Assembly (NCBI GenBank): GCA_016872875.1
Contig: VGYW01000516.1
Coordinates: forward strand, 1-5,493
Direction: 5' to 3'
Length of the DNA stretch: 5,493 nt
From: Planctomycetota bacterium
GTDB taxonomy: Bacteria; Planctomycetota; PUPC01; DSUN01
A program made the translations under genes and the position numbers. Of the stretch, positions 1 through 5,214 are shown piece by piece. The notes under the pieces were generated by a model, which saw nothing but the letters and a program-made list of their open reading frames with translations, searched no databases and was not told where the DNA came from. Each line of letters starts with the position of its first letter. Position 1 is the stretch's first letter.

Positions 1-279
1 GCATCCTTGCCACCGACCTCGCCTACTTCCGCACCAATCGAGCCGGACTCCAATACCCCATCTTCCGCCAGCACGGCTGGCCCACCGGCTCCAGCATCAT
101 CGAGAGCACCGTCAAACAACTCGGCAAGCGAGTCAAGGGGACCGAAAAGTTCTGGAGCCTCCCAGGTGCCGAGCAAACCCTCCAGGTCGTTGCTCACCTC
201 GCTTCCACCGACGGCTCCTGGGACCGCTTCTGGGATGCCCACCCCCTCACCTCAGCACCGTAGGAGATTACACGCACCC
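1..279 (+). mobile_element. Right (transposase 3') end of an ISKra4-like insertion sequence, truncated by the window edge
   Basis: These 279 bases match the reverse complement of 5215-5493 without a mismatch, and the match stops abruptly after position 279. The abrupt stop marks the likely outer tip of the element. It lies 16 bases past the transposase stop codon (261-263); read from outside inward the tip begins GGGTGCGTGTAATCTCC. The other end of the element is outside the window, so its terminal inverted repeat and target-site duplication cannot be checked. The family call rests on the partial transposase inside. Confidence 0.8.
3..263 (+). CDS. Transposase, C-terminal fragment (ISKra4-like, DDE type)
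   Basis: This is an open frame from the window edge to a TAG at 261-263, giving the last 86 residues of a longer protein. The fragment contains a block reading GSSIIESTVKQLGKRVKGT (residues 29-47), then FW, a conserved-looking GAEQTL and a final SWDRFW. In ISKra4-family transposases the equivalent block (GSG-x-VE-x-x-x-K, then RLK-x-SG-x-x-W) carries the last acidic residue of the DDE catalytic triad, here E34 (codon 102-104). The first two acidic residues lie outside the window. The overlapping open frame at 7-294 is Ser/Pro-rich and is a shadow of this one. The family is assigned from memory of its C-terminal motifs, so a related DDE family is possible. Confidence 0.72.
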   Translation: MLATDLAYFRTNRAGLQYPIFRQHGWPTGSSIIESTVKQLGKRVKGTEKFWSLPGAEQTLQVVAHLASTDGSWDRFWDAHPLTSAP

Positions 280-343
280 CTGGAGCAGTCGTGACGGCGA
301 AGCCACGCAACAGGCGGCACAAGGCAGAGGAAGACAGGTTGTA

Positions 344-364
344 GGTGTTGGGTGTTCGGTGCTC
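344..364. repeat. Three 7-bp units (GGTGTTG, GGTGTTC, GGTGCTC)
   Basis: Three consecutive heptamers sharing GGTGYT, followed by a further GGGG. The tract lies 65 bp from the IS tip. It makes no recognisable coding sense in any frame. It resembles the short-period filler often seen between genes in large environmental genomes; that comparison is from general knowledge and was not searched. Confidence 0.6.
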
Positions 365-410
365 GGGGCAAGAGGGCCGAGTCCTGCGGCTGGCCGCAAT
401 CGCCCTCGTG

Positions 411-446
411 TCTCACGCCGAGGCGCGGAGCGCGCAGAGGAAGGGA
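411..446. repeat. Degenerate short-period GC-rich tract (GCCGAGG / GCGGAGC / GCAGAGG)
   Basis: After TCTCAC comes a run of near-repeats about 8 bp apart: GCCGAGG, GCGGAGC, GCAGAGG. The pattern is like the GCAGAGACGCAGAG type of dispersed intergenic repeat known from environmental bacterial genomes. The units are imperfect, so the limits are approximate. Confidence 0.4.
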
Positions 447-493
447 CCCCAGCGACGACAGCGACCCCAGGGACCCACACCAGCTCGCGCGGC

Positions 494-529
494 GGTCCTT
501 GTGGTCCTTGTTGTCCCTGTGGTCCCTGT
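494..529. repeat. Four 9-bp tandem units (GGTCCTTGT type)
   Basis: Four consecutive nonamers: GGTCCTTGT, GGTCCTTGT, TGTCCCTGT, GGTCCCTGT. The first two are identical; the third differs from them at two positions and the fourth at one. A partly matching CTTCCTTCC follows. Because the period is divisible by three, the minus strand translates as a collagen-like Gly-Pro-Gln string, which explains the spurious open frames here. Confidence 0.75.
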
Positions 530-610
530 CTTCCTTCCAGACCTTTCCGGCGTCCCATCCCCTTCGCCGCGCCGGATGCACCCGAGCGTGCGTTGACACC
601 CTACCCATTC

Positions 611-639
611 TTGACATGCCCGTGGTTGCACGATACCAT
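611..639 (+). promoter_or_regulatory. Sigma-70-like promoter (TTGACA, 17 bp, TACCAT)
   Basis: A perfect -35 hexamer TTGACA (611-616) is followed after exactly 17 bases by TACCAT (634-639), which matches four of six -10 consensus positions including the first, second and last. A second TTGACA lies 18 bp upstream (593-598) but has no -10 partner at usable spacing. An inverted repeat ACGAT-ACC-ATCGT (630-642) overlaps the -10 and could be an operator. Transcription would start near 646, leaving a leader of about 230 nt before the hydrolase start. That the promoter serves this gene is inferred from orientation. Confidence 0.45.
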
Positions 640-682
640 CGTTGATTGAGGGGTAGGCTGCTCAGCATGTTGCGATGGGGGC

Positions 683-820
683 GTGACTTGGCTAAGGTGT
701 CCCGTTTCTATTCAGGGCGAAAAGAGGGGTGAGCCGGATGCCACTCGGAAGGACATCCTCATCTTCCTGGCGAACGTGGGCGCGAAGGCTACAGCGGCGC
801 CGAAGGCGAAGGAGGACTAG
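683..820 (+). pseudogene. Possible remnant or small ORF (45 codons, Lys/Ala-rich tail)
   Basis: An open frame runs from a stop at 647-649 to TAG at 818-820, with no ATG; the only plausible start I see is GTG at 683. The last 26 residues, from DATRKDILIFLANVGAK to a Lys/Ala-rich end, look more protein-like than the surrounding translation: an amphipathic helix followed by a charged tail. This could be the decayed 3' end of a former gene, or chance. No family is recognised, and no clear ribosome binding site precedes the GTG. It lies downstream of the promoter at 611-639 and ends 54 bp before the hydrolase start. Confidence 0.2.
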
Positions 821-822
821 GC

Positions 823-838
823 CGCCAAGACGCCAAGG
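823..838. repeat. Two 8-bp units (CGCCAAGA, CGCCAAGG)
   Basis: Two adjacent octamers differing only at the last base, followed by AGGAACGCC. Strings of this CGCCAAGA type are a familiar dispersed intergenic element in environmental bacterial genomes (general knowledge, not searched). It sits only 36 bp before the hydrolase start, so it would lie in that gene's 5' untranslated leader. Confidence 0.5.
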
Positions 839-865
839 AGGAACGCCCTACGGTCCGAGCGCGAT

Positions 866-869
866 AGGA
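866..869 (+). promoter_or_regulatory. Weak ribosome binding site (AGGA) for the hydrolase
   Basis: AGGA lies 5 nt before the ATG at 875 and 8 nt before a second ATG at 878. The spacing slightly favours the second, so the mature start may be residue 2. The choice changes the signal peptide by one Met only. Confidence 0.4.
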
Positions 870-874
870 CGAGC

Positions 875-3800
875 ATGATGAGAGCCATCCAGTGCGTCAG
901 CCTCCTGTGCATCGCCTCAGCCGCCCTCGCCGCCGAGCTCTGGTGGGAGCGCGGGGCCGACACCTGGTACTACAAGGACGACTGGCGGGGCCTCGCGCTC
1001 GAAGGCTCGCGGGCATACAGCAAGACGTTTGAGTTGCCCGATGGCTCGGCGGGCGGCTGGATCGTCGTCTGGGGCGACCGGGGCTACGCTCTCAAGCTGA
1101 ACGGCAAACCGGTCGGCGACAATGTTGACGGCGGCCTGATAGACGACTACGACCTCAAGCCCTTCATCGAGCAGGGGGCGGCGAAGGTCACGCTGCTGAT
1201 CGAGGGCAGCACCATCTGCGCCGAGGGCGAGCTGATTGACGCCAAGGGCAAGCGGCTCCCCTTCGCGACGGGCGACGACTGGCAGACCGCCGACGGCAAG
1301 AAGCCGCGGACCCGCAAGCTCGAGCCCGGCCCCAGCCACGGCGCATTTCATCGCGCTCACAACGGCCGCATCATGTCCTACAACGACGCGGAGCGCGGCA
1401 AGGCCGCCATCGCCCGCTGCCTCGCCCGAATCCAGAAGCTCAACGACCAATCGCTCTTCCTCATGCGCCGCCTCCGGCCGCCCGAGCAGATTCTCTCGTT
1501 CGACACCGAGGCGCCATGGCGCAACGCCGAGCGGATGGCCGCGCCGCTCGTCGAAGATGCCCGTTCTCTCCTCAAGTCAAAGGCCATCCCCGCTCAGAGG
1601 GCCGGCGACTTTGCCAGGGCCATCCCTCTGGCGGAGGAAGCGATGCTGCTCACGCTCAGAGCTGCGCTGGCGGTAGACCGCGTTGTCCATTACTACCGCA
1701 CGATCCGGCAGGGCATCGAGGCCACGGAGGGTTCTGCCGGTGACCGCTTCGCCTGGCTCAACGCCCGCGAGCTGATGGGCAATGACCCTGCCCGTTGGCC
1801 CTTCACGATGGCCCCGTCGGCCTGCGCCTGGATTGACCTTGCCGGGCTCTGGGAGTTCCATACCGACCCCGACAATGTGGGCATTGACCAGCTCAAGGAC
1901 AGTTGGCGCAAACTCATCGCCCCGAAGGAGTGGGAGCGGCAGGGGGTGATGGAGGACAACCTGAAGAGCCCAGGCGACTGTCCCTACAGGCTCGGCGACG
2001 CCCGCACCGGCGACAAGCCGTACAACGGCTTCGCCTGGTATCGCAAGAGCGTCGTCGTTCCCGCCGATTGGCGCGGGAAGAAGGTCGTCCTGGCCACAGG
2101 CTCCATTTCCAACTGGGGGCGCGTGTTCGTCAACGGCAAGGCCGTCGGCGAGGGGCAGCAAGGACCGCCCTCGACGCGAGAGGTCCCGCCCGACCTCCTC
2201 CGCTTCGGGGAGGCCAATCTCATCGCTATCCAGGTCTACAACCACGACAACTTCGGCGGGATCGTCGCCGGGCCGCTGGCTCTCTACGTTGAGGGCAATC
2301 GGCCTGATTCGCGCGAGACCCCGGGGCCGCTTTCATACACCAACGAGTGCCGCTACCCAACGCCGGGTGGGGCGGTGCGGGTCACGTCGTTCGCCAGCGC
2401 GATGTCGCCCGCGGTGGTCCTCGCCACGGATGGCCCAGCACTGGAGCTGCGCGGCTGGGAGGCCAAGGGCTACGCGCTCCCCACGAGCGCTACCTTTGCT
2501 GCCGGCGACGGCGTGCGACACGAAGTGCTCGGTACGGAGGGCGATGAGACCGATGGGGCCGCTCTCTCGGAGAACTGGGTCCTGCTCTCGGGGAGCGGGC
2601 GCGACACGCTGACCGTCCTCGAGCGCGCTCCGAAGTCGCTGTCGTGGAAGCGGAATGCCTTCGGCGGGATGAGCGGCACAATCGCGTGGGAGAAGGGACC
2701 TGTGCGAGCGGCCATCCTGGTCATGCCCGAGGGGGTGAAGCTGGATGAGGCGGAGTGCCGCTGGTGGGCAAGGGCGCTGAGGCGTTACCCGGTGTCGGCA
2801 ACCGAGATGGTCACGCCGGGCAGTCCGCAGACCTGTCGGATCAAGTACCACTACCTCGACCTCGGCGGGTTCGGGAAGCTGGAGCCGCTCACGGTGGCTC
2901 CTGTCCCGATGCTGTTCAGCTATGGGCTGAGATACAAACACCCCGGCCTGGCAATCAAGAATGCTCGGACGACGAGCTACCATTCCGAGCACGCGCCCTA
3001 CATGGTGGTGGAGAACACCGACACGGTGGAGTACGAGGCGCCGCCCGTGGACCGGTCGAAGGTGATGAAGGGGGTGGGGGAGCTGTTCGGGAAGATGAAG
3101 CCCGAGCACAACGCCCGCGGGGGGCTGCCCGAGGATGTGATGTTCAAGCGGATGGGTGAATGGGGCTTCGACCACCTGCGATACGCCTTCGCCTTCCACG
3201 CGAACTGGGACCTTCCTCTGGCCAAGTTCATGGGCGGGCCAATCATCGAGGACAACGAGGCGGCCTGGAAGCGCCTCGACCAGCTCATCGAGAAGACCAA
3301 TGCCGCCGGCATGCAGATGATGCTCTGCTGGTTCTTCAACGAGGACCAGCCCCAGGCCGACACCGGCGGCGCGGTCCGCAACAGCACCCGCTACTGGCAG
3401 GCCCGCCCCGAGGCGCAGAAGAACGCCTTCGAGCTCTGGCGCCGCATCGCCGCACGCTACGCCGACAAGCCCGAATGGGCGATCTCCTACGACTTCTTCA
3501 ACGAGCCGGCCTATCTCAACCCTGCCCACTGGAACCAGGTGATCAAGGAGCTCACGGCCATCATCCGCTCCGTGGATAAGCGGCACATGATCGTCTGGGA
3601 ATCCGCCGACGGCTGGGCGCAGCCTCACTGGTGCCTCTGGATGGAGCCGGCGAAGGACCCGAACGTCCTCTACAGCTTCCACCACTACGGCAAGCACTGG
3701 GGCTATGCCTACGACGAGTACTACCCCAGCTACAAGAAGACGCACGAGGCCAGCCATATTGACCCCTGGCTCCACGCCATCCTATTCGGCATTCGGCACA

Positions 3801-4048
3801 ACGTGCCGATCCACTGCGGCGAGTTCGGGCTCTCGATGCTTCAGCCCGCGGGCAGCGGCGAGGCCTGGCTGAACGACTATCTCGCCCTCTTCGAGCGCTT
3901 CGGCATCGGCTGGAACTGGTGGAACTACTCGGGGCAGGACACCTACCGCACCGGCCTCGCGGCGGGGAGCCGCACCAGCCCCTTCGTGCCCATCCTCACG
4001 AAGTGGGCGAAGCAATCGGGCTGGGGCGCCTCAAGGCGCAGGAAGTGA
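875..4048 (+). CDS. Secreted multidomain GH5-type glycoside hydrolase with two jelly-roll-like modules
   Basis: This 1057-residue protein should hydrolyse a beta-linked glycan outside the cytoplasm; the substrate cannot be read from the sequence. Residues 1-19 form a Sec signal peptide with a predicted cut after ALA (A19/A20). Residues about 20-145 look like a beta-sandwich carbohydrate-binding fold (LKLNGKPVGDN near 73-83). Residues about 168-285 are mainly helical. Residues about 318-474 resemble the GH2 N-terminal sugar-binding domain (DLAGLWEFH, FAWYRKSVVVP, VFVNGKAVGEG). A beta-rich region runs to about 700. Residues about 735-1050 are a clan-A barrel with GH5 landmarks: R769, NEP with acid/base E877, H936-H-Y938, nucleophile E983 in CGEFG, and an aromatic GWNWWNYS near 1012-1019. 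Where GH5 enzymes usually have a His at the end of strand 3, this one reads LCWFFNED (817-824). A typical GH5 catalytic domain alone is about 300 residues, so most of this protein is accessory. A GH2-related clan-A assignment is the main alternative. Confidence 0.82.
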   Translation: MMRAIQCVSLLCIASAALAAELWWERGADTWYYKDDWRGLALEGSRAYSKTFELPDGSAGGWIVVWGDRGYALKLNGKPVGDNVDGGLIDDYDLKPFIEQGAAKVTLLIEGSTICAEGELIDAKGKRLPFATGDDWQTADGKKPRTRKLEPGPSHGAFHRAHNGRIMSYNDAERGKAAIARCLARIQKLNDQSLFLMRRLRPPEQILSFDTEAPWRNAERMAAPLVEDARSLLKSKAIPAQRAGDFARAIPLAEEAMLLTLRAALAVDRVVHYYRTIRQGIEATEGSAGDRFAWLNARELMGNDPARWPFTMAPSACAWIDLAGLWEFHTDPDNVGIDQLKDSWRKLIAPKEWERQGVMEDNLKSPGDCPYRLGDARTGDKPYNGFAWYRKSVVVPADWRGKKVVLATGSISNWGRVFVNGKAVGEGQQGPPSTREVPPDLLRFGEANLIAIQVYNHDNFGGIVAGPLALYVEGNRPDSRETPGPLSYTNECRYPTPGGAVRVTSFASAMSPAVVLATDGPALELRGWEAKGYALPTSATFAAGDGVRHEVLGTEGDETDGAALSENWVLLSGSGRDTLTVLERAPKSLSWKRNAFGGMSGTIAWEKGPVRAAILVMPEGVKLDEAECRWWARALRRYPVSATEMVTPGSPQTCRIKYHYLDLGGFGKLEPLTVAPVPMLFSYGLRYKHPGLAIKNARTTSYHSEHAPYMVVENTDTVEYEAPPVDRSKVMKGVGELFGKMKPEHNARGGLPEDVMFKRMGEWGFDHLRYAFAFHANWDLPLAKFMGGPIIEDNEAAWKRLDQLIEKTNAAGMQMMLCWFFNEDQPQADTGGAVRNSTRYWQARPEAQKNAFELWRRIAARYADKPEWAISYDFFNEPAYLNPAHWNQVIKELTAIIRSVDKRHMIVWESADGWAQPHWCLWMEPAKDPNVLYSFHHYGKHWGYAYDEYYPSYKKTHEASHIDPWLHAILFGIRHNVPIHCGEFGLSMLQPAGSGEAWLNDYLALFERFGIGWNWWNYSGQDTYRTGLAAGSRTSPFVPILTKWAKQSGWGASRRRK

Positions 4049-4059
4049 CGGAGGGAGCT

Positions 4060-4083
4060 GAGCGCGATGAGGCGTTCGCGCTC
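4060..4083 (+). terminator. Terminator-like hairpin after the hydrolase gene
   Basis: GAGCGCGA (4060-4067) and TCGCGCTC (4076-4083) form a perfect 8-bp stem around an 8-nt loop, starting 12 nt after the stop codon. It is followed by TTCT rather than a real T-run, so termination may be weak or need a factor. Its position argues for at least partial separation of the two genes' transcripts. Confidence 0.42.
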
Positions 4084-4103
4084 TTCTACCGCTTCGCTGG
4101 CTA

Positions 4104-4133
4104 CCAAAGCGGCGTCTGCGATGCCGCACTCCA
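4104..4133 (+). repeat. REP-like palindromic unit, copy A
   Basis: A 30-bp unit opens with CCAAAGCGGC and closes with TGCCGCACTCCA. Its core folds as GCGGCGTC-TGC-GATGCCGC, an 8-bp stem with one G-T pair and a 3-nt loop. The outer 10 and 12 bases recur exactly, in inverted orientation, in copy B (4159-4188), while the 8-nt centre differs. It lies between the terminator-like hairpin and the downstream gene. Confidence 0.65.
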
Positions 4134-4158
4134 TACCCGAGTGCCGCGGGGTCGGCTC

Positions 4159-4188
4159 TGGAGTGCGGCAACGGAGTTGCCGCTTTGG
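4159..4188 (-). repeat. REP-like palindromic unit, copy B (inverted relative to copy A)
   Basis: Read on the minus strand, it has the same 10-base opening (CCAAAGCGGC) and 12-base close (TGCCGCACTCCA) as copy A. The core is GCGGCAAC-TCC-GTTGCCGC, a perfect 8-bp stem with a 3-nt loop. The two units are 25 bp apart, tail to tail, an arrangement like bacterial REP pairs (BIMEs). The pair can also fold on itself through two perfect long-range stems (4104-4113 with 4179-4188; 4122-4133 with 4159-4170). The unit ends 18 bp before the next start codon. Confidence 0.65.
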
Positions 4189-4196
4189 GTCTGAGC

Positions 4197-4200
4197 GGAG
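4197..4200 (+). promoter_or_regulatory. Ribosome binding site (GGAG) for the L,D-transpeptidase-like gene
   Basis: GGAG sits 6 nt before the ATG at 4207, a good Shine-Dalgarno spacing that supports this start. It lies 8 bp after REP-like copy B, so hairpin formation in the leader could affect ribosome access. Confidence 0.6.
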
Positions 4201-4206
4201 CGGCAG

Positions 4207-4959
4207 ATGAAGAAAAGGCTCAGGAGGCTGGTCCTCGTCGTGGGCGCGGTCCTGGCCGTGGCTGGGGCCGCGGTATCCTGGCGATACGGGCGGGCGGTGT
4301 GGTATCCAGCGTACCGAGGCGTAGGGGGGAGGCGGACGGTTGAGGATGTGGTTCGCGAGTATGGGCCGGCGGCGGAGGGGCGGCTGAGGCCACACTTCGA
4401 GCGGGCCGGCGTTGCCTACCCGCCTGCGCGCGTGGCGCTGCTCGCCTTCAAGGAGGAGAAGCGGCTGGAGCTCTGGGTGGGGAAGGGGAGTGGGTGGGCT
4501 TTCATACGCTCCTATCCCATCTTGGCCGCGAGCGGCAAGGCGGGGCCGAAGCTGCGGCGCGGCGACCGTCAGGTGCCCGAGGGCTTCTACCGAGTCGAGG
4601 CCCTCAACCCCAACAGCAGCTACCACCTCTCGATCAAGCTGGATTACCCTAACGCCGACGACCTCGCGCGGGCGAAGGAAGACGGGCGGACAGACCTGGG
4701 CGGCGACATCTTCATCCACGGCAAGGGCGTCTCCATCGGCTGCATCGCGGTGGGCGATGGCGCCATCGAGGAGCTCTTTGTCCTTGTCGCACTGGTTGGC
4801 CGGGAACAGGTCGGGGCAATCATCTCGCCGGCCGACTTCAGGATCGAGGGTGTGCGGCTGGACTCGTCGGGCATCCCGCGTTGGGTGCCCGCCCTCTACG
4901 ACAGCATCCGCCAGAAACTCCGCCAGTTCCGTATTGGATATGCCGGCGAGGCCCCGTAG
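4207..4959 (+). CDS. YafK-type L,D-transpeptidase-family (YkuD) murein protein
   Basis: This 250-residue protein is predicted to act on peptidoglycan in the periplasm through a catalytic cysteine. The N-terminus is a basic MKKRLRR followed by a hydrophobic stretch (residues 8-24), either a signal anchor or a signal peptide. The YkuD fold covers about 75-217. Its active site is IHGKGVSIGC (170-179), with H171 and nucleophile C179 (codon 4741-4743). Upstream, GPKLRRGDRQVPEGFYRV (113-130) and NPNSSYHLS (134-142), then YPNA (147-150), are hallmarks of the YafK branch, not of the LysM-bearing YcbB or ErfK types. Some YafK proteins remove lipoprotein from peptidoglycan instead of cross-linking it; which applies here is unknown. 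It lies 158 bp behind the hydrolase on the same strand with its own good ribosome binding site. No key residue is missing. Confidence 0.85.
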   Translation: MKKRLRRLVLVVGAVLAVAGAAVSWRYGRAVWYPAYRGVGGRRTVEDVVREYGPAAEGRLRPHFERAGVAYPPARVALLAFKEEKRLELWVGKGSGWAFIRSYPILAASGKAGPKLRRGDRQVPEGFYRVEALNPNSSYHLSIKLDYPNADDLARAKEDGRTDLGGDIFIHGKGVSIGCIAVGDGAIEELFVLVALVGREQVGAIISPADFRIEGVRLDSSGIPRWVPALYDSIRQKLRQFRIGYAGEAP

Positions 4960-4970
4960 TCGTCCTCGAA

Positions 4971-4995
4971 GGGCCACGTGTCCCGTGTATGGCCC
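4971..4995 (+). terminator. Possible terminator hairpin after the YafK-type gene
   Basis: GGGCCA (4971-4976) pairs with TGGCCC (4990-4995) around a 13-nt loop, beginning 11 nt after the stop codon. No T-run follows. The position is right but the stem is short, so this is only a candidate. Confidence 0.28.
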
Positions 4996-5072
4996 CAATC
5001 ATGGTAGATGGCCGTAGGCCGCTGCCGCGCTCCGCTGGGTCGGGAAGCCTCAGAGGGCGTGCGATAGCCTGT

Positions 5073-5101
5073 CGGAGTGCGGTCGCTTGAGACCGCTGTG
5101 G
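5073..5101 (-). repeat. REP-like palindromic unit, diverged copy C
   Basis: On the plus strand, GGAGTGCGG (5074-5082) and CCGCTGTGG (5093-5101) match the flanks of copy B at 9 of 9 and 8 of 9 bases. The core has changed to GCGGTC-GCTTGA-GACCGC (5079-5096), still a perfect 6-bp stem with a 6-nt loop. The change from C to T on one arm is matched by G to A on the other. It lies in the 255-bp noncoding stretch between the YafK-type gene and the right IS end; I see no gene in that stretch. Confidence 0.5.
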
Positions 5102-5214
5102 GCTGCCGAAGCAGTCACCTCCCGAGGAACCAACAGGCTGCCGCACGGGGCCAGACGCCTGCGGACACCTATGAGTGGGGGTGTCGCCATAGCCGCGCGC
5201 CATACTGGCCTGTC

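Larger units (their letters stand above)
280..874. other. About 595 bp without a convincing intact gene
   Basis: Several overlapping open frames cross 252-668 on both strands, but their translations are low-complexity (runs such as GPQGQQGPQGP, or Arg/Ser/Pro-rich) and follow the short tandem repeats below. None has a recognisable domain or a good ribosome binding site. The stretch holds a 7-bp repeat (344-364), a degenerate GC-rich repeat (411-446), a 9-bp repeat (494-529), a promoter-like pair (611-639), a possible gene remnant (683-820) and an 8-bp repeat (823-838) just before the hydrolase gene. Confidence 0.6.

Noticed and set aside
494..529. CRISPR array
   Set aside because: The four 9-bp units are contiguous with no spacers, and the units are far too short for CRISPR repeats.
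268..558. Collagen-like Gly-Pro-Gln protein on the minus strand
   Set aside because: The collagen-like string is short and comes directly from the 9-bp tandem repeat at 494-529. The rest of the frame is low-complexity and there is no ribosome binding site or signal peptide.
2333..3775. 480-codon open frame on the minus strand
   Set aside because: It lies wholly antisense to the hydrolase, which has a signal peptide and GH5 catalytic motifs. The translation is Val/Leu/Arg/Gly-rich without motifs, as expected of a shadow frame in GC-rich coding DNA.
3919..4194. 91-codon plus-strand frame spanning the end of the hydrolase and the intergenic region
   Set aside because: It overlaps the hydrolase out of frame and runs through both REP-like units. 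The translation has no protein-like features.
3943..4998. 351-codon open frame on the minus strand
   Set aside because: It runs antisense to the YafK-type gene and through the intergenic hairpins. It has no recognisable motif, while the plus-strand gene has an intact active site and a good ribosome binding site.
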